Shown: in pieces, positions 1 to 11,463 of the stretch
How positions within the stretch are numbered: the first letter of the stretch is position 1
Layout of the letters: every line of letters begins with the position of its first letter
DNA from: Symsagittifera roscoffensis
Lineage: Eukaryota; Xenacoelomorpha; Acoela; Convolutidae
Reading direction: 5' to 3'
NCBI RefSeq assembly: GCF_963678635.1
Contig: NC_087062.1
Location: 12,692,670-12,756,669, forward strand
Length of the DNA stretch: 64,000 bases
Notes under the pieces: model-generated
The model's input: the letters and a program-made list of their open reading frames with translations, nothing else
Databases searched by the model: none
Told to the model about the DNA's origin: nothing
Program-made: the position numbers and the translations under genes

Positions 1-2412
1 TTCATGCTCAACGAAATTGCAACACCCGATATCCGCCTTATGCCTCGAAAAAACATCCTCGTTCCGCTCTAGTACGTCCTTGATGGCTTCGAGCTGTTCA
101 TCTTTCAGTTTGCCCCTCAAATGTTCAATCTCCGGCAGAACCGGTTTTTCATTTTGCATTTCATCTAGTGTGGGTCGCTCTGGAAAGTTCGAACAGCTCG
201 AAAGACCATCATCCGTTTCTGACTTAAGTGATTTAATAAGACCTGAAGAATCTTTTATTTTCTGCAATCGTCTCAAGATACAAATTTTGTCCCTGTGATT
301 GGGACAATCAACAACTTCATTTTGTTTTGAGTTCTCAATTGTTTCATATCGAGTTTTAACCGGTAAAGCATATCCCAGTTTCCTCCCTCTCTGTATCGTG
401 ATCGGTATATCAAGGGTATTCAACAAGACACTGACGCAGAGGTCGCTCTTCGTTATCGAAAATGATCTTCCTAAAACAGCAGCACTTTGACTATTAGGAT
501 TCGGAACTATGCACACTTGCTTGTTGTCACTTAGTTCATTGTAATTTTTCATCCTCAAACTTACGATTGCCGCTTCATTAGCTTTTAGCCTCACCCTCCT
601 ACTCAAGAATACCGGTGCTTTGTTTTCATTTACCATTATTAAATTTACCGGTTTGATTGCGTACCTCCTATCCGGGTTCCGTATCCTGAACCTTGCGTTA
701 ATTAAATCAATCGTTACGTCGAAATTCCTGATGAAGTCTCTGCCCAAAATGAATTGGTCAGATTCATCTAGGTTTTCTACCACGATAAAGCTCATCCACA
801 GGTTACGTTCCCCCAAATTGAGGGCTATTATCGGCGTCCTGCCCAGCACCCGTAGGGCCCCTTTGTTTGCAGCTGACAGCCGTATTCTCGAGTATATCAA
901 GTCACCTTTGCCAAAGCCCATCTTCTCCCAAGTTTCGATTGGTATAACGCTCAAGACTGCTCCCGTGTCAAGCAACCCACGCAACTGAGTCTTTTTGCCA
1001 CTTATATCCAGCACGTGCCCTGTCACATCTGCCTCCGTCCCGATGTGCATTGCATCTTCCTCAAGCATGGCGCAGTGTCCAATCGATCTAACTTTCAATT
1101 CTTCTTTCCCTACGTAGATTTGTCCAATTAGGTCTTCGTCACATGTTATCATCGTCTTGGTATAGATGTTAATCCCATCTATATTTAGCATCACCTCGTG
1201 TGGACCGTAAGCTTCAGTATATCTGCTATCAACACGTACCGACTTGCTGCCCCCTCTCATGAGTAGTGCTCTCAGTGCTCTAGAAGTCGTTTGTGGGCTT
1301 ATACCACTCAAATAGTCTGCATACACGTCAATGTGCATTATCGTCTGGTCGCTCGGCTCGCCCAAGTTTCTGGTTACCTCGTGGCCGCCCACTGTGATTA
1401 TCGACATTATCCTTGCCCCGATTTTCGATATGCCAAAAGGTTTACCTGTCACCATTTTCACAGTATTGCAATTCCCTGTCTTCGTTGAGCCTGGTACAGC
1501 CTCTGGTATTTGTTTCGATCCGGTTAATGCTTCGGCAAAATTCTGTCTTTCTATCTCCAGCTTTAGTCGTTGCTCTATTTCTTTCGCAGCCAGATCCTGT
1601 TTCACTTTGGCAATTGCTTCCGTCGCCGCTTTCTCATAATTTATCTCTAGAGAGTTCCCTGCCGCGGATTCCATGGCATCATTAACATGTGATACAGCTT
1701 TCACTGTCTTCGTCGGCAATTCCGTGCTTGGTGCTCCTAAGTTCCTCGATTCAAATTCGTTTTGCCTGTTCCGCTGATTCTGCACCGCCGCTAATGCCAA
1801 CTTATGTTTAGGGTGACTCTGGTCCTTGACCGCTTCCCAGAACAAGGGACAATCCATTCGGAAGTGCCCCTCCTGGTTACAGAAGAAGCATCTTGCGCCT
1901 ATCTTGATGATTAAGCCACTATAGTACTCGTGTTCCTGCATCTGGCTCATGTCCTCCTCATCTGGTGCATATCCTAGACTCTTCATGCCTTGTTTGTATG
2001 TTGTGCAGTCAGCCACGTGGTGATCCGCCGACCCGCAGTTCGCGCATGATCTGCGCTTGTCCATGTCATCTCTAGGTTTGTACCATGACGACCTCTGCGG
2101 TTGACTTCCCCCTTGCGTGTTCCTGTTTTCTGAATACGAGTATTTCTTGGGTTTCATCAGCATGTATTCCCTTGATTTCTGTCTCATTTCTTCTGGGGTT
2201 GGTGCGCTGTCTTTCGACAATGTGTAGTATGTTGCTAACATTGTCCTTAAGTCGTCACTTTTTACCCCATCAATGAACTTCGAGGCAATGCTAAAGTTTC
2301 TTCTGTTTGTCGACTCCTCTGGGTCACTCCTTCTTCTCAAGCTCTCGAGATCATCTAGGAACCGATCTATTGACTCGTCGTCCCTCTGCCTTCTCTTTTC
2401 AAATCGCATCAT
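1..2412 (-). CDS. Ty3/Gypsy Gag C-terminus and aspartic protease, partial at left edge
   Basis: This is an open reading frame of about 800 codons with no stop, running off the window. It starts at tandem ATGs (2412 and 2409) right after a TAA that separates it from the upstream gag frame, and it is in the same frame as that gag. In order it shows the end of the capsid region, a first zinc knuckle (CANCGSADHHVADC, near 2005-2046), a second (CFFCNQEGHFRMDC, near 1850-1892), a linker, and a retropepsin-type protease with active site LLDTGAVLSVI near 950-980 and the ILGRDF motif near 730-750. At the very edge it enters the linker that precedes reverse transcriptase (DIGCCNFVEHE). The product would bind and package the element's RNA and process the polyprotein. 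Family assignment to Ty3/Gypsy is firm from the knuckle-protease-RT order. RT and integrase lie outside the window. Near-intactness suggests recent activity. Confidence 0.88.
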   Translation of the reverse strand, partial: MMRFEKRRQRDDESIDRFLDDLESLRRRSDPEESTNRRNFSIASKFIDGVKSDDLRTMLATYYTLSKDSAPTPEEMRQKSREYMLMKPKKYSYSENRNTQGGSQPQRSSWYKPRDDMDKRRSCANCGSADHHVADCTTYKQGMKSLGYAPDEEDMSQMQEHEYYSGLIIKIGARCFFCNQEGHFRMDCPLFWEAVKDQSHPKHKLALAAVQNQRNRQNEFESRNLGAPSTELPTKTVKAVSHVNDAMESAAGNSLEINYEKAATEAIAKVKQDLAAKEIEQRLKLEIERQNFAEALTGSKQIPEAVPGSTKTGNCNTVKMVTGKPFGISKIGARIMSIITVGGHEVTRNLGEPSDQTIMHIDVYADYLSGISPQTTSRALRALLMRGGSKSVRVDSRYTEAYGPHEVMLNIDGINIYTKTMITCDEDLIGQIYVGKEELKVRSIGHCAMLEEDAMHIGTEADVTGHVLDISGKKTQLRGLLDTGAVLSVIPIETWEKMGFGKGDLIYSRIRLSAANKGALRVLGRTPIIALNLGERNLWMSFIVVENLDESDQFILGRDFIRNFDVTIDLINARFRIRNPDRRYAIKPVNLIMVNENKAPVFLSRRVRLKANEAAIVSLRMKNYNELSDNKQVCIVPNPNSQSAAVLGRSFSITKSDLCVSVLLNTLDIPITIQRGRKLGYALPVKTRYETIENSKQNEVVDCPNHRDKICILRRLQKIKDSSGLIKSLKSETDDGLSSCSNFPERPTLDEMQNEKPVLPEIEHLRGKLKDEQLEAIKDVLERNEDVFSRHKADIGCCNFVEHE

Positions 2413-2415
2413 CGC

Positions 2416-3930
2416 TTAGTGACCCTTCATGCCTGACCCGAATCGATTCAGCAATATCTCGAAGATCTTGTCCGCGGTATCGCGTTCTTCTTCTTTCTTC
2501 GCAACCACGCATTTTAATGCTGTGCCTTCTAAATTGCTGAGTATGGCTGTGCATGCTTGTCTTTCATCGTTCAAGTTGTCTTGCTCTAGATGTAATCTCA
2601 TCACTTCCACCCACGTGTCAATGCATCCATCTGAGTCGTCTTTGAATTCTTTTGGCTTCTTGAATGTTTTTCTTGATTTCCCATCTCTCCTATCGCTCGA
2701 GTTAGTGTTCCTCGTGGCGAAGGCCTCTAGAGCCCTGTTCATCATCTCCCAAGTGTTTGCCCATGTCATAGCATCCGGACCTGTGTTGCTGTTAGCTGTT
2801 GAGTCCCCCGGACCAGTCGTTGTACTTGACATTCCATTCTTCATGATTGTTTTAGCAGCTGTTGGTGCTATGCTCACCGTATCCCGGGTTAAGGACAACG
2901 GTGTCGATTGCCGTTTGTTCCTTTGTGGTTCCACAAAGTCAACTCTGGTGCCTTGCGCGCGATCCGCTGCCGGTCTTTCTTGTGAGGTAGAATTACTCAA
3001 GATTGCATCCAATTTCGCCTGTATTGCACACGAACTCTCGGCCTGATTTTTGCTCATTGTGTCCATTCTCTTTTCCAGGCTACCTAATTGGCTGTTGACA
3101 TCATCATATCGGTTTTTTAACTGTTGCAAATCTTTTTTGATGTTCTTATCTCGTTCTTCATTGGTGGTTTCTACATTATCTGACATTTCCTTGAGTCTCT
3201 CTTCTGTTGCCTTGGCCAGGTTAAAATAACTATCCAGATACTCGTTTTTGTTGTATCTTAATTCTTTTCTTATCACTTCTCTGTCCTCTTCGCTGTGCTT
3301 CAGCTTTTTGTCGATCTGATTCAATTTCGCCATCAAGTCACCTAGCTCAAGAGTAGCCTCTTCATGGTCAGCCGTCGGTTTTTCTTCGGCCGTCGCTTCT
3401 GCTCTAGTTTGTCCCTCTCTCGGATTGGCTTCTGTCGTCTTCGTGCTCACTGTTCCAAATGTTCGTGCTCTTTCAGCTTTTGGTTCTTCAGTCACGTTCT
3501 CTTTCGTTTTTATTCCGACCATCATCGCCAACCTTTCTGTAAAAGATGTCTTTTTTACTTGAGAGTCTTCTTTCACCGTTTCTTCGGTGTTGCCTATTGC
3601 ATCTTCCACGTTGTCTATTGGTGAGAATTCTATGGGTTTCGAGTTTGGTTCTTCTGCATTGGGCATTGGAGTTGACTCCGTCGCTATTTTCCTTGTTTCA
3701 TCAACACTTTGATCAGGTGTCTCTAGATCAATCTCGATGGTGGGTTCTACTCGTTCCCCTTCCATGCCCTCTCTTGCTCTGTTCTCCGCTGTACTCCTTG
3801 TGCTGACCATGTTAACTGAAAAGTTCTTCTTTGTTATCTTTGGGCCCATTGATGTTGTTTTGCGTAGCGACGAATTATACTTTGCTTCGGTAGGTCTTTT
3901 TTCAGCTACCGGTACCCTGCTCCGCCTCAT
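2416..3930 (-). CDS. Ty3/Gypsy Gag N-terminal part with coiled coil, cut by one in-frame TAA
   Basis: The frame is 504 codons long, starting at the ATG at 3930 (MRRSRVPVAEKRP). The first ~180 residues are charged and low-complexity. A long predicted coiled coil follows (about residues 195-310, rich in K/E/L heptads such as LGSLEKRMDTMSKNQAES). A capsid-like segment then begins near residue 390 and ends at LLNRFGSGMKGH, followed by TAA. The same frame continues without interruption past the stop into zinc knuckles and protease, so the TAA splits the capsid domain. It looks like a single sense-to-stop change (or assembly error), not a gag/pol recoding site, which would normally lie after the knuckles. 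The product is a structural protein of the retrotransposon particle. Confidence 0.8.
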   Translation of the reverse strand: MRRSRVPVAEKRPTEAKYNSSLRKTTSMGPKITKKNFSVNMVSTRSTAENRAREGMEGERVEPTIEIDLETPDQSVDETRKIATESTPMPNAEEPNSKPIEFSPIDNVEDAIGNTEETVKEDSQVKKTSFTERLAMMVGIKTKENVTEEPKAERARTFGTVSTKTTEANPREGQTRAEATAEEKPTADHEEATLELGDLMAKLNQIDKKLKHSEEDREVIRKELRYNKNEYLDSYFNLAKATEERLKEMSDNVETTNEERDKNIKKDLQQLKNRYDDVNSQLGSLEKRMDTMSKNQAESSCAIQAKLDAILSNSTSQERPAADRAQGTRVDFVEPQRNKRQSTPLSLTRDTVSIAPTAAKTIMKNGMSSTTTGPGDSTANSNTGPDAMTWANTWEMMNRALEAFATRNTNSSDRRDGKSRKTFKKPKEFKDDSDGCIDTWVEVMRLHLEQDNLNDERQACTAILSNLEGTALKCVVAKKEEERDTADKIFEILLNRFGSGMKGH

Positions 3931-4185
3931 TATTTCTATTTACAATTGCTTTTATTTACAATTTTACTATATACACAATCCTATTCTAAGAATAAAATCT
4001 TTCGGGAAGGAAGAAAAAAAAATATACAACGTGGTGAAAACCTTGTTTCAGTTCTCTTTATTAACTTTTCGAGAAACTTTCCTTATTTGTGGTCTCAACC
4101 GTACCTGGTTCCAATTAGTCTTGTTCTATCTTAATTCTGTCTTAAAACACTTCTTGTAATTTTACTTCAATTTTTTACACTGTCC
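3931..4185. other. AT-rich leader next to gag, no gene seen
   Basis: This is the stretch between the gag start and the minisatellite. It should contain the leader, primer-binding site and perhaps the inner end of the 5' LTR of the minus-strand element. I could not identify a primer-binding site or an LTR border. Confidence 0.3.
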
Positions 4186-4885
4186 CAAGACTTCCAATTG
4201 CCGTCCCTACTCTTCTTTGTACCGTCCCAGGCTTCTTTCTCCTGTCCCAAGACTGTTCGGTACCGTCCCAGTACTTTCCGGCCGTGTCCCAAGACTCTTG
4301 TCCAAGACTACTGTCCCAAGGCTAGTGTCCCAAGACTACTGTCCCAAGACTACTGTCCCAAGATTAGTGTCCCAAGACTAGTGTCCCAAGACTAGTGTCC
4401 CAAGACTAGTGTCCCAAGACTACTGTCCCAAGACTACTGTCCCAAGACTAGTGTCCCAAGACCCTGTCCCAAGACCCTGTCCCAAGACCCTGTCCCAAGA
4501 CCCTTGTCCCAAGACCTTGTCCCAAGACCTTGTCCCAAGACCCCGTCCCAAGACCTTGTCCCAAGACCTTGTCCCAAGACCCTGTCCCAAGACCTTGTCC
4601 CAAGACCCTGTCCCAAGACCCTTGTCCCAAGACCTTGTCCCAAGACCCCGTCCCAAGACCTTGCCCCAAGACCCTGTCCCAAGACCCTGTCCCAAGACCC
4701 TTGTCCCAAGACCTTGTCCCAAGACCTTGTCCCAAGACCCTGTCCCAAGACCCTTGTCCCAAGACCCTGTCCCAAGACCCTGTCCCAAGACCACTGTCCC
4801 AAGACCACTGTCCCAAGACTGTACTGTCCCAAGACTGTCCCCAGACTGCTCTGTCCTAAGACTTCTTCGGCACTGTCCCAAGACT
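4186..4885. repeat. 13-bp minisatellite, unit near GTCCCAAGACCCT, roughly 40 copies
   Basis: Tandem units of 12-14 bp share the core GTCCCAAGAC, followed by CCT, CTT, CCC, TAG or TAC. Edge copies are degenerate (4190-4310 and 4830-4885) and central copies are homogeneous. Units with TAGT or TACT cluster at the left end (4310-4450) and CCT/CTT types in the middle. From about 4530 to 4816 no reading frame on either strand has a stop. The plus strand reads as CPKT/LSQD/PVPRP repeats and the minus strand as SWDKGLGTR-type repeats. This follows from the unit lacking stop-forming triplets and does not show coding. A shortened inverted counterpart lies near 11985-12105. Confidence 0.95.
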
Positions 4886-5760
4886 GTTGACAAGTGTCTG
4901 GGTGGTGGGACTTCTTCCCTCTTCGTTATGGGGACTTCTTGATTCGCCGTACCTTGTACCACCACTCAAGCTCTAGTAAAATTTTCCCAAAATCCTCTCT
5001 TAAAAACCAAATGCTGACCCCCCTTTTTCTTATTTCTCTTTTTGGCTACCTCTATTTCAATGTTCCAAGTAACTTGAGACCAAAACCTGTGCGCAGGTAT
5101 CTTGTGATCACCTGTTCGTACAAAATTTTAACACAAATCCTCACCAAAATGCAACAAAAATCTAAGCAAGAAAAAGTAATAAAAACAGAAAGATGAGCCC
5201 ACCTAAAATTCAAAGGTGACAAATGTCTACCTTCTATCGAAAAAAAATGTCTTGTACCTAATTGCCACGCGTTTCCTTCCCCCCTGCTAGCGATCTTATG
5301 GGGTATTACAAAAACTGTCTATGTCCCTTCCCCCCTACCAATCCGACCAGGGTACCTTCCTTAACTCGAGTTCAAATTTCGATATCCACCTAATATTACC
5401 AACGCGTGTTAATTTCTAATGTAACTAAGTCAACGATGTCGACTAATTAGTTACTCTAATTTCCCCCTTTTTACAATTTACAACCGCCAACCTCTAACTT
5501 AACCAGCCCCCCTTCTAACCTCCCCCCTTTTAGCCCCCCTTCTTAAGCCTAAAATTACCTTAAGCGCCGGGTGCTAAACCTCTCAAGAGAAAACCGTAGA
5601 CCTGTCTCCAGGCCTGCTCAAGTAAAAACGTTCCTCAAAACCGGGGGATGTCGCTTATCCTATTTTACACTTATCTCCTATAATGTAATGTGGATTTTAA
5701 CGATACCCGTTCTGCCCAACTTGAGAACTCGAGAATTGCCAAATCCTTCTTGGCCGCTTT

Positions 5761-5960
5761 CCCACTCGACTGGTCACCTGTTCCAGTCCAGTCTCCTATT
5801 GCTTCAGCTCAATTGTCCCTGAACCACTTTCCCACTCGGCTGGTCACCTCTTCCAGTCAAGTCTCCTATTGGTTCAGCTCAAGTGTCCCTGAACCACTTT
5901 CCCACTCGGCTGGTCACCTCTTCCAGTCAAGTCTCCTATTGGTCCAGCTAAGTTCCAAGC
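5761..5960. repeat. 70-bp tandem repeat, about 2.8 copies, in left foldback arm
   Basis: Copies begin at 5761, 5831 and 5901 with CCCACTCG(A/G)CTGGTCACC and end in GTCCCTGAACCACTTT. The last copy is truncated. The right arm carries about one and a half degenerate inverted copies near 11295-11390. Confidence 0.92.
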
Positions 5961-7260
5961 TATCTGAAAACCCTTGACAACGCCCCACTTCGGGCACTTT
6001 ATTCAGTTTACTGGTTTAAATTGCTAGGTTGATCCAAACGATCTAACTTGTAAAACAGTATGGGTATACTATTTAATTAATATAAAGGTTTGATCCAACT
6101 AATCTGGTGTCAAAGTCACTGTCTTTTTTCGTTTTATGGTTTTTGTTCCTTTTTCTATTCTTTTTTGGTTTTTGTTTTGCTTTTTGTCTTTTTGCTCGTG
6201 TTTTTGTCCCCCTAGTTGCCCCCCTTTACTCGGTTAGCTAAGCCTCGTTCGGAGAGCGTACCAGGAAATTTTCTCGAGTCTTCTTAAAAAGCTATCACGG
6301 TACAACCGGAAGGTTTGCACGTTCCTGTCGAACCGTACCGCCGGTACTCTAGAATGGGCATTCAGCCCGAAGCTGTCTCAAGTGGGTTTGACTCCGTAGT
6401 CTTGATGTCGTAAACACCCAGGAGCGCCATAAAAACACTATGTAACATTCGTCTACTGCAGTCACACATGAGGCTTAAGAAAAATAGGCCCTATAACCAC
6501 TGGCTCAAGGGTCAGGGACACCATCTCTTGTGTTTTTCTACCTCAAGAACGGTCGGAGCCAGTTCGGTTCGTTTGTGACATGAGACTACGACCCGTTACA
6601 GCTTAAAGGCTACTACTAAAATATTCCCCCACTCTAGAATTAGAAACGTCCCCATACTTAGGTCTCTAGATACCCAAAATACATGAACGCCGTTAAAAAC
6701 CGGGTTGGAACAATCCGTTAAGTTACTTTTTATTAGACAGTGGAACTTTGATCCATTTCAGATGGATCAACCTAAAACTCGCCTTACCTCAACATAACAA
6801 TTATAAAACACACTCTAGGAATTTAAATTAGTACTCACATTGTAGCACACTCAAGAAGGGGAAGTACTTCAGTCGGTAATTAACTCAAGAATTAAATAAT
6901 GTAACTAAATGAGTTTTAATGTTTATCAGTTTCAATAACGAGGACAAGTCTTAACTCTAGGATATAGTTTCTCGTGAACCATTGGGACACTGAAGTTGTC
7001 CACCTTTCCGTCGAAGGTTCACTCTGGTCCAGCTCAAATAATCGTTCTCTCGGGAATACTCTGTCTTCTATTTCAGATGGGACAGCTCTACTCTTGTTCA
7101 CTACGATGGAAATTGCGAATAGCAATTTCCTACCGATTTCTCTTGCAACTTTCCCGCGTTTTTCACTCGAACGTTCTGACTTCTCTTTTCTGATTTTCAG
7201 TTATCGCGAGAAAATCGTGCATGACAGGTTCCATTCGAAATTTTGAAAAATTAAATTTCA

Positions 7261-7465
7261 CTCCAAAATCAAGTGTTTTTTGCTTCTCTCAAGGTCAAAC
7301 TTCCGGATATGACCGACTGGCACATTCTTGCAAGATTTTGAATTGGTGCTCGCATAATGTAAGAATATTGTAAGCTTCTGAATTCATCCTTGAAAATGTA
7401 GGATTCATATAAAATTTCGAATGGAAGTTTGACCTTGAGAAAAACGTTGTCTTGATTTTGGGGTG
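7261..7465. repeat. Centre of the foldback: 43-bp arms around a ~118-bp spacer
   Basis: CTCCAAAATCAAG...CTCAAGGTCAAACTTCC (7261-7304) is mirrored by GGAAGTTTGACCTTGAG...CTTGATTTTGGGGTG (7423-7465). The unique spacer 7305-7422 is the only part of the region without an inverted partner. Confidence 0.85.
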
Positions 7466-7640
7466 AAATCCAATTTTTCAAAAATTCGAATTGAGCATGT
7501 CATGCTTAGATTTCTCGCGACAACTGAAAATATCAGTTAAAAAAATCAGAATATTCGAACTGCAATCGCGGGAAAGTAGTCAAATATAGCAGCGGGAAAT
7601 TGCCATTCGCAATTTTCGATACTTAATTCCAACGAGAATA

Positions 7641-10600
7641 GAGCTGTCTTATTCGTGTCAGGAGACAGAAAATAATCATGAGTGAAAGGATAATAAATTC
7701 AAGTGGACCAGAAGGAACCTTCGGTGGAAAGGTGGACAACCGAAGTCTCCCAATGGTCTAGAAGGAAAACTTATTTCTTGAGCAAAAACTAATTTATTAC
7801 AAACTTTTCGAGTTAAACTTAATTAGCCATCAATTCTTGAGTTGCTTTATAGTTTAGTTACTCAATCCTAGAGGTCGTGTCGGTTTGTGAGTACTAAATT
7901 GAAATTTTTCGAATGTGTTTTATATTGTTATGTTGAGTTAGGGAGAGTTTATAGGTTGATCCATCTGAAATAGATCAAAGGTCCACTGTCTAATAAAAAG
8001 TAACTATACGTAAGGTTCCGTTCCTGTTTCTAACGGCGTTGGTGTATTTTAGGTATTTTGAGACCTAAGTATGGCGGTGTTCTTAATTTCTAGAGTTGGG
8101 GGTATTTTGGTAGTGGCCTTTAAGCTGTAACAAAGGTTTTAGTCTCATGTCGCAAGTGAACCGAATTGGCTCCGACCGCGAGAGTCTGTCCGCTGGAGAT
8201 GGTGTCCCTGACTCTTGAGCCAAGGATTATAGGGCTTATTTTCTTTAACCTCATATATGAATTAAGTAGGCGACTGTTACATAGTGTTTTTATGGCGCTC
8301 CTGGGTGTTTTTACGACATCAAGACTACGGGATCAAACCCATTTGACACAGCTCCGGGCTACAATCCCATTCTAGAGTACCGGTGGTGCGGTTAAATGGG
8401 AACGTATTCGCTTTTTGGTTGTACCGCGTGAGCTTTTTAAGAAAATTTGAGAAAATTTCCCGGTGCGCTTTCCGAAACGAGGCCTAGCTAACCGAGTAGG
8501 GGGGGGGGGTCACTAGGGGGACAAAAAACGAGTTAAAAAAGATCAGAAGATTCGAACTGCAATCGCGGGAAAGTATTCAAATATAGCAGCGGGAAATTGC
8601 TATTCGCAATTTTTGATACTTAATTCCAACGAGAATAGAGCTGTCTTATTCGTGTCAGGAGATAAAAAGTAATCATGAGCGAAAGCAGAGTAAATTCAAG
8701 TGGACCAGAGTGAACCTTCCGTGGAAAGGTGGACAACCGAAGTCTCCCAATGGTCCAGACCCAAAACTTATTTCTTGAGCAAAAACTAATTTATTACAAA
8801 TCTCTTGAGTTAAACTTAATTAGCCATCAATTCTTGAGTTGCTTTATAGTTTAGTTACTCGATTCTAGAGGTCGTGTCGGTTTGTGAATACTAAATTGAA
8901 ATTTCTTGAGTGTGTTTTATATTGTTATGTTGAGTTAGGGAGAGTTTATAGGTTGATCCATCTGAAACATATCAAAGGTCCACTGTCTAACAAAAAATAA
9001 CTATACGTAAGGTTCCGACCTTGTTTCTAACGGCGTTGGTGTATTTTAGGTATTTTGAGACCTAAGTATGGCGGCATTCTTATTTTCTAGGGTGGGGGGT
9101 ATTTTGGTAGTGGCCTTTAAGCTGTTACAAAGGTTTTAGTCTCATGTCGCAAGTAAAGCTAGAGCTGTCTTATTCGTGTCAGGAGACAGAAAATAATCAT
9201 GAGTGAAAGGATAATAAATTCAAGTGGACCAGAAGGAACCTTCGGTGGAAAGGTGGACAACCGAAGTCTCCCAATGGTCTAGAAGGAAAACTTATTTCTT
9301 GAGCAAAAACTAATTTATTACAAACTTTTCGAGTTAAACTTAATTAGCCATCAATTCTTGAGTTGCTTTATAGTTTAGTTACTCAATCCTAGAGGTCGTG
9401 TCGGTTTGTGAGTACTAAATTGAAATTTTTCGAATGTGTTTTATATTGTTATGTTGAGTTAGGGAGAGTTTATAGGTTGATCCATCTGAAATAGATCAAA
9501 GGTCCACTGTCTAATAAAAAGTAACTATACGTAAGGTTCCGTTCCTGTTTCTAACGGCGTTGGTGTATTTTAGGTATTTTGAGACCTAAGTATGGCGGTG
9601 TTCTTAATTTCTAGAGTTGGGGGTATTTTGGTAGTGGCCTTTAAGCTGTAACAAAGGTTTTAGTCTCATATCGCAAGTGAACCGATTTGGCTCCGACCGC
9701 GAGAGTCTGTCCGCTGGAGATGGTGTCCCTGACTCTTGAGCCAAGGATTATAGGGCTTATTTTCTTTAACCTCATATATGAATTAAGTAGGCGACTGTTA
9801 CATAGTGTTTTTATGGCGCTCCTGGGTGTTTTTACGACATCAAGACTACGGGATCAAACCCATTTGACACAGCTCCGGGCTACAATCCCATTCTAGAGTA
9901 CCCGTGGTGCGGTTAAATGGGAACGTATTCGCTTTTTGGTTGTACCGCGTGAGCTTTTTAAGAAAATTTGAGAAAATTTCCCGGTGCGCTTTCCGAAACG
10001 AGGCCTAGCTAACCGAGTAGGGGGGGGTCACTAGGGGGACAAAAAACGAGTTAAAAAAGATCAGAAGATTCGAACTGCAATCGCGGGAAAGTATTCAAAT
10101 ATAGCAGCGGGAAATTGCTATTCGCAATTTTTGATACTTAATTCCAACGAGAATAGAGCTGTCTTATTCGTGTCAGGAGATAGAAAGTAATCATGAGCGA
10201 AAGGAGAGTAAATTCAAGTGGACCAGAGTGAACCTTCCGTGGAAAGGTGGACAACCGAAGTCTCCCAATGGTCCAGACCCAAAACTTATTTCTTGAGCAA
10301 AAACTAATTTATTACAAATCTCTTGAGTTAAACTTAATTAGCCATCAATTCTTGAGTTGCTTTATAGTTTAGTTACTCGATTCTAGAGGTCGTGTCGGTT
10401 TGTGAATACTAAATTGAAATTTCTTGAGTGTGTTTTATATTGTTATGTTGAGTTAGGGAGAGTTTATAGGTTGATCCATCTGAAACATATCAAAGGTCCA
10501 CTGTCTAATAAAAAATAACTTTACGTAAGGTTCCGACCTTGTTTCTAACGGCGTTGGTGTATTTTAGGTATTTTGAGACCTAAGTATGGCGGCATTCTTA

Positions 10601-10680
10601 TTTTCTAGGGTGGGGGGTATTTTGGTAGTGGCCTTTAAGCTGTTACAAAGGTTTTAGTCTCATGTCGCAAGTAAACCGAA
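7641..10680. repeat. 1.52-kb tandem duplication inside right foldback arm
   Basis: The sequence from GAGCTGTCTTATTCGTGTCA at 7641 restarts at 9162 (period 1,521 bp), and the partial restart at 8638 recurs at 10156. Each 1.52-kb unit therefore holds one ~1-kb arm segment plus a ~0.5-kb restart of the same segment. Copies are nearly identical; the main difference is the length of a G run near 8501 versus 10021. The last restart (10156 onward) continues into the outer arm and pairs best with the left arm, so it is probably the original. Confidence 0.88.
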
Positions 10681-11463
10681 TTGGCTCCGACCGCTTGAGG
10701 TAAAAACAAACAGAAGAGATGGTGTCCCTGACCCTTGAGTCAATGGTTATAGGGCCTATTTTTCTTTAACCTCATATATGACTGAAGTAGGCGACTGTTA
10801 CATAGTGTTTTTATGGCGCTCCTAGGTATTTTTACGACATCAAGACTACGGGATCAAACCCTCTTGACACAGCTCCGGGCTACAAGCCCATTCTAGAGTA
10901 CCGGTGGTGCGGTTCAATGGGAACGTATTTACCTTTTGGTCGTACCGGGTTAGCTTTTTAAGAAAACTTGAGAAAATTTCCCGGCGCGCTTTCCGAAACG
11001 AGGCCTAGCTAATCGAGTAAGGGGGGTCACTAGGGGGACAAAAGGCGAGTAAAGGAGAAAAAGCGAAACAAAAAACCAAAAAAAAATTAGAAATAGGAAC
11101 AAAAAACCATAAAACATAAAAAGGACAGTGGCTTTGACTTCCAGATTAGGCGGATCAAACTTTCCTAATAATTAAAATAGTATACCCATACTGTTTTCCA
11201 ATAAGACTGATCGTCTCGATCAAACCAGCAACGTTTTACAGGTGCCCAAACGTGGGGCGTTGTAAATTTTACAGATAGCCTTTGTTAGCAGCGGACCACT
11301 AGGAGACTTGGCTGGAAGAGGCGCCCAGCGAAGTGGGAAAGTGGACATCAAGGAGGCTTCACCACTGGGAGACTTGACCCAGAGTCTGAAACGATCCATC
11401 TTTAGACTCAGAACAAGAGTTGTAACGCGAGGATATCCAAATTTAAGATCAAATTAAGGTAAG

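Noticed and set aside
2416-2418. Programmed stop-codon read-through between gag and pol
   Set aside because: The stop falls inside the capsid region before the zinc knuckles, which is not where such recoding sites occur.
4409-4965. Proteins of 109-181 residues encoded by the minisatellite on both strands
   Set aside because: All six frames are open only because the 13-bp unit has no stop-forming triplets. Nothing indicates expression.
8166-9896. Two identical 69-codon frames (8166-8375, 9687-9896)
   Set aside because: They are identical because the DNA is tandemly duplicated, and the frame is not kept in the diverged inverted arm.
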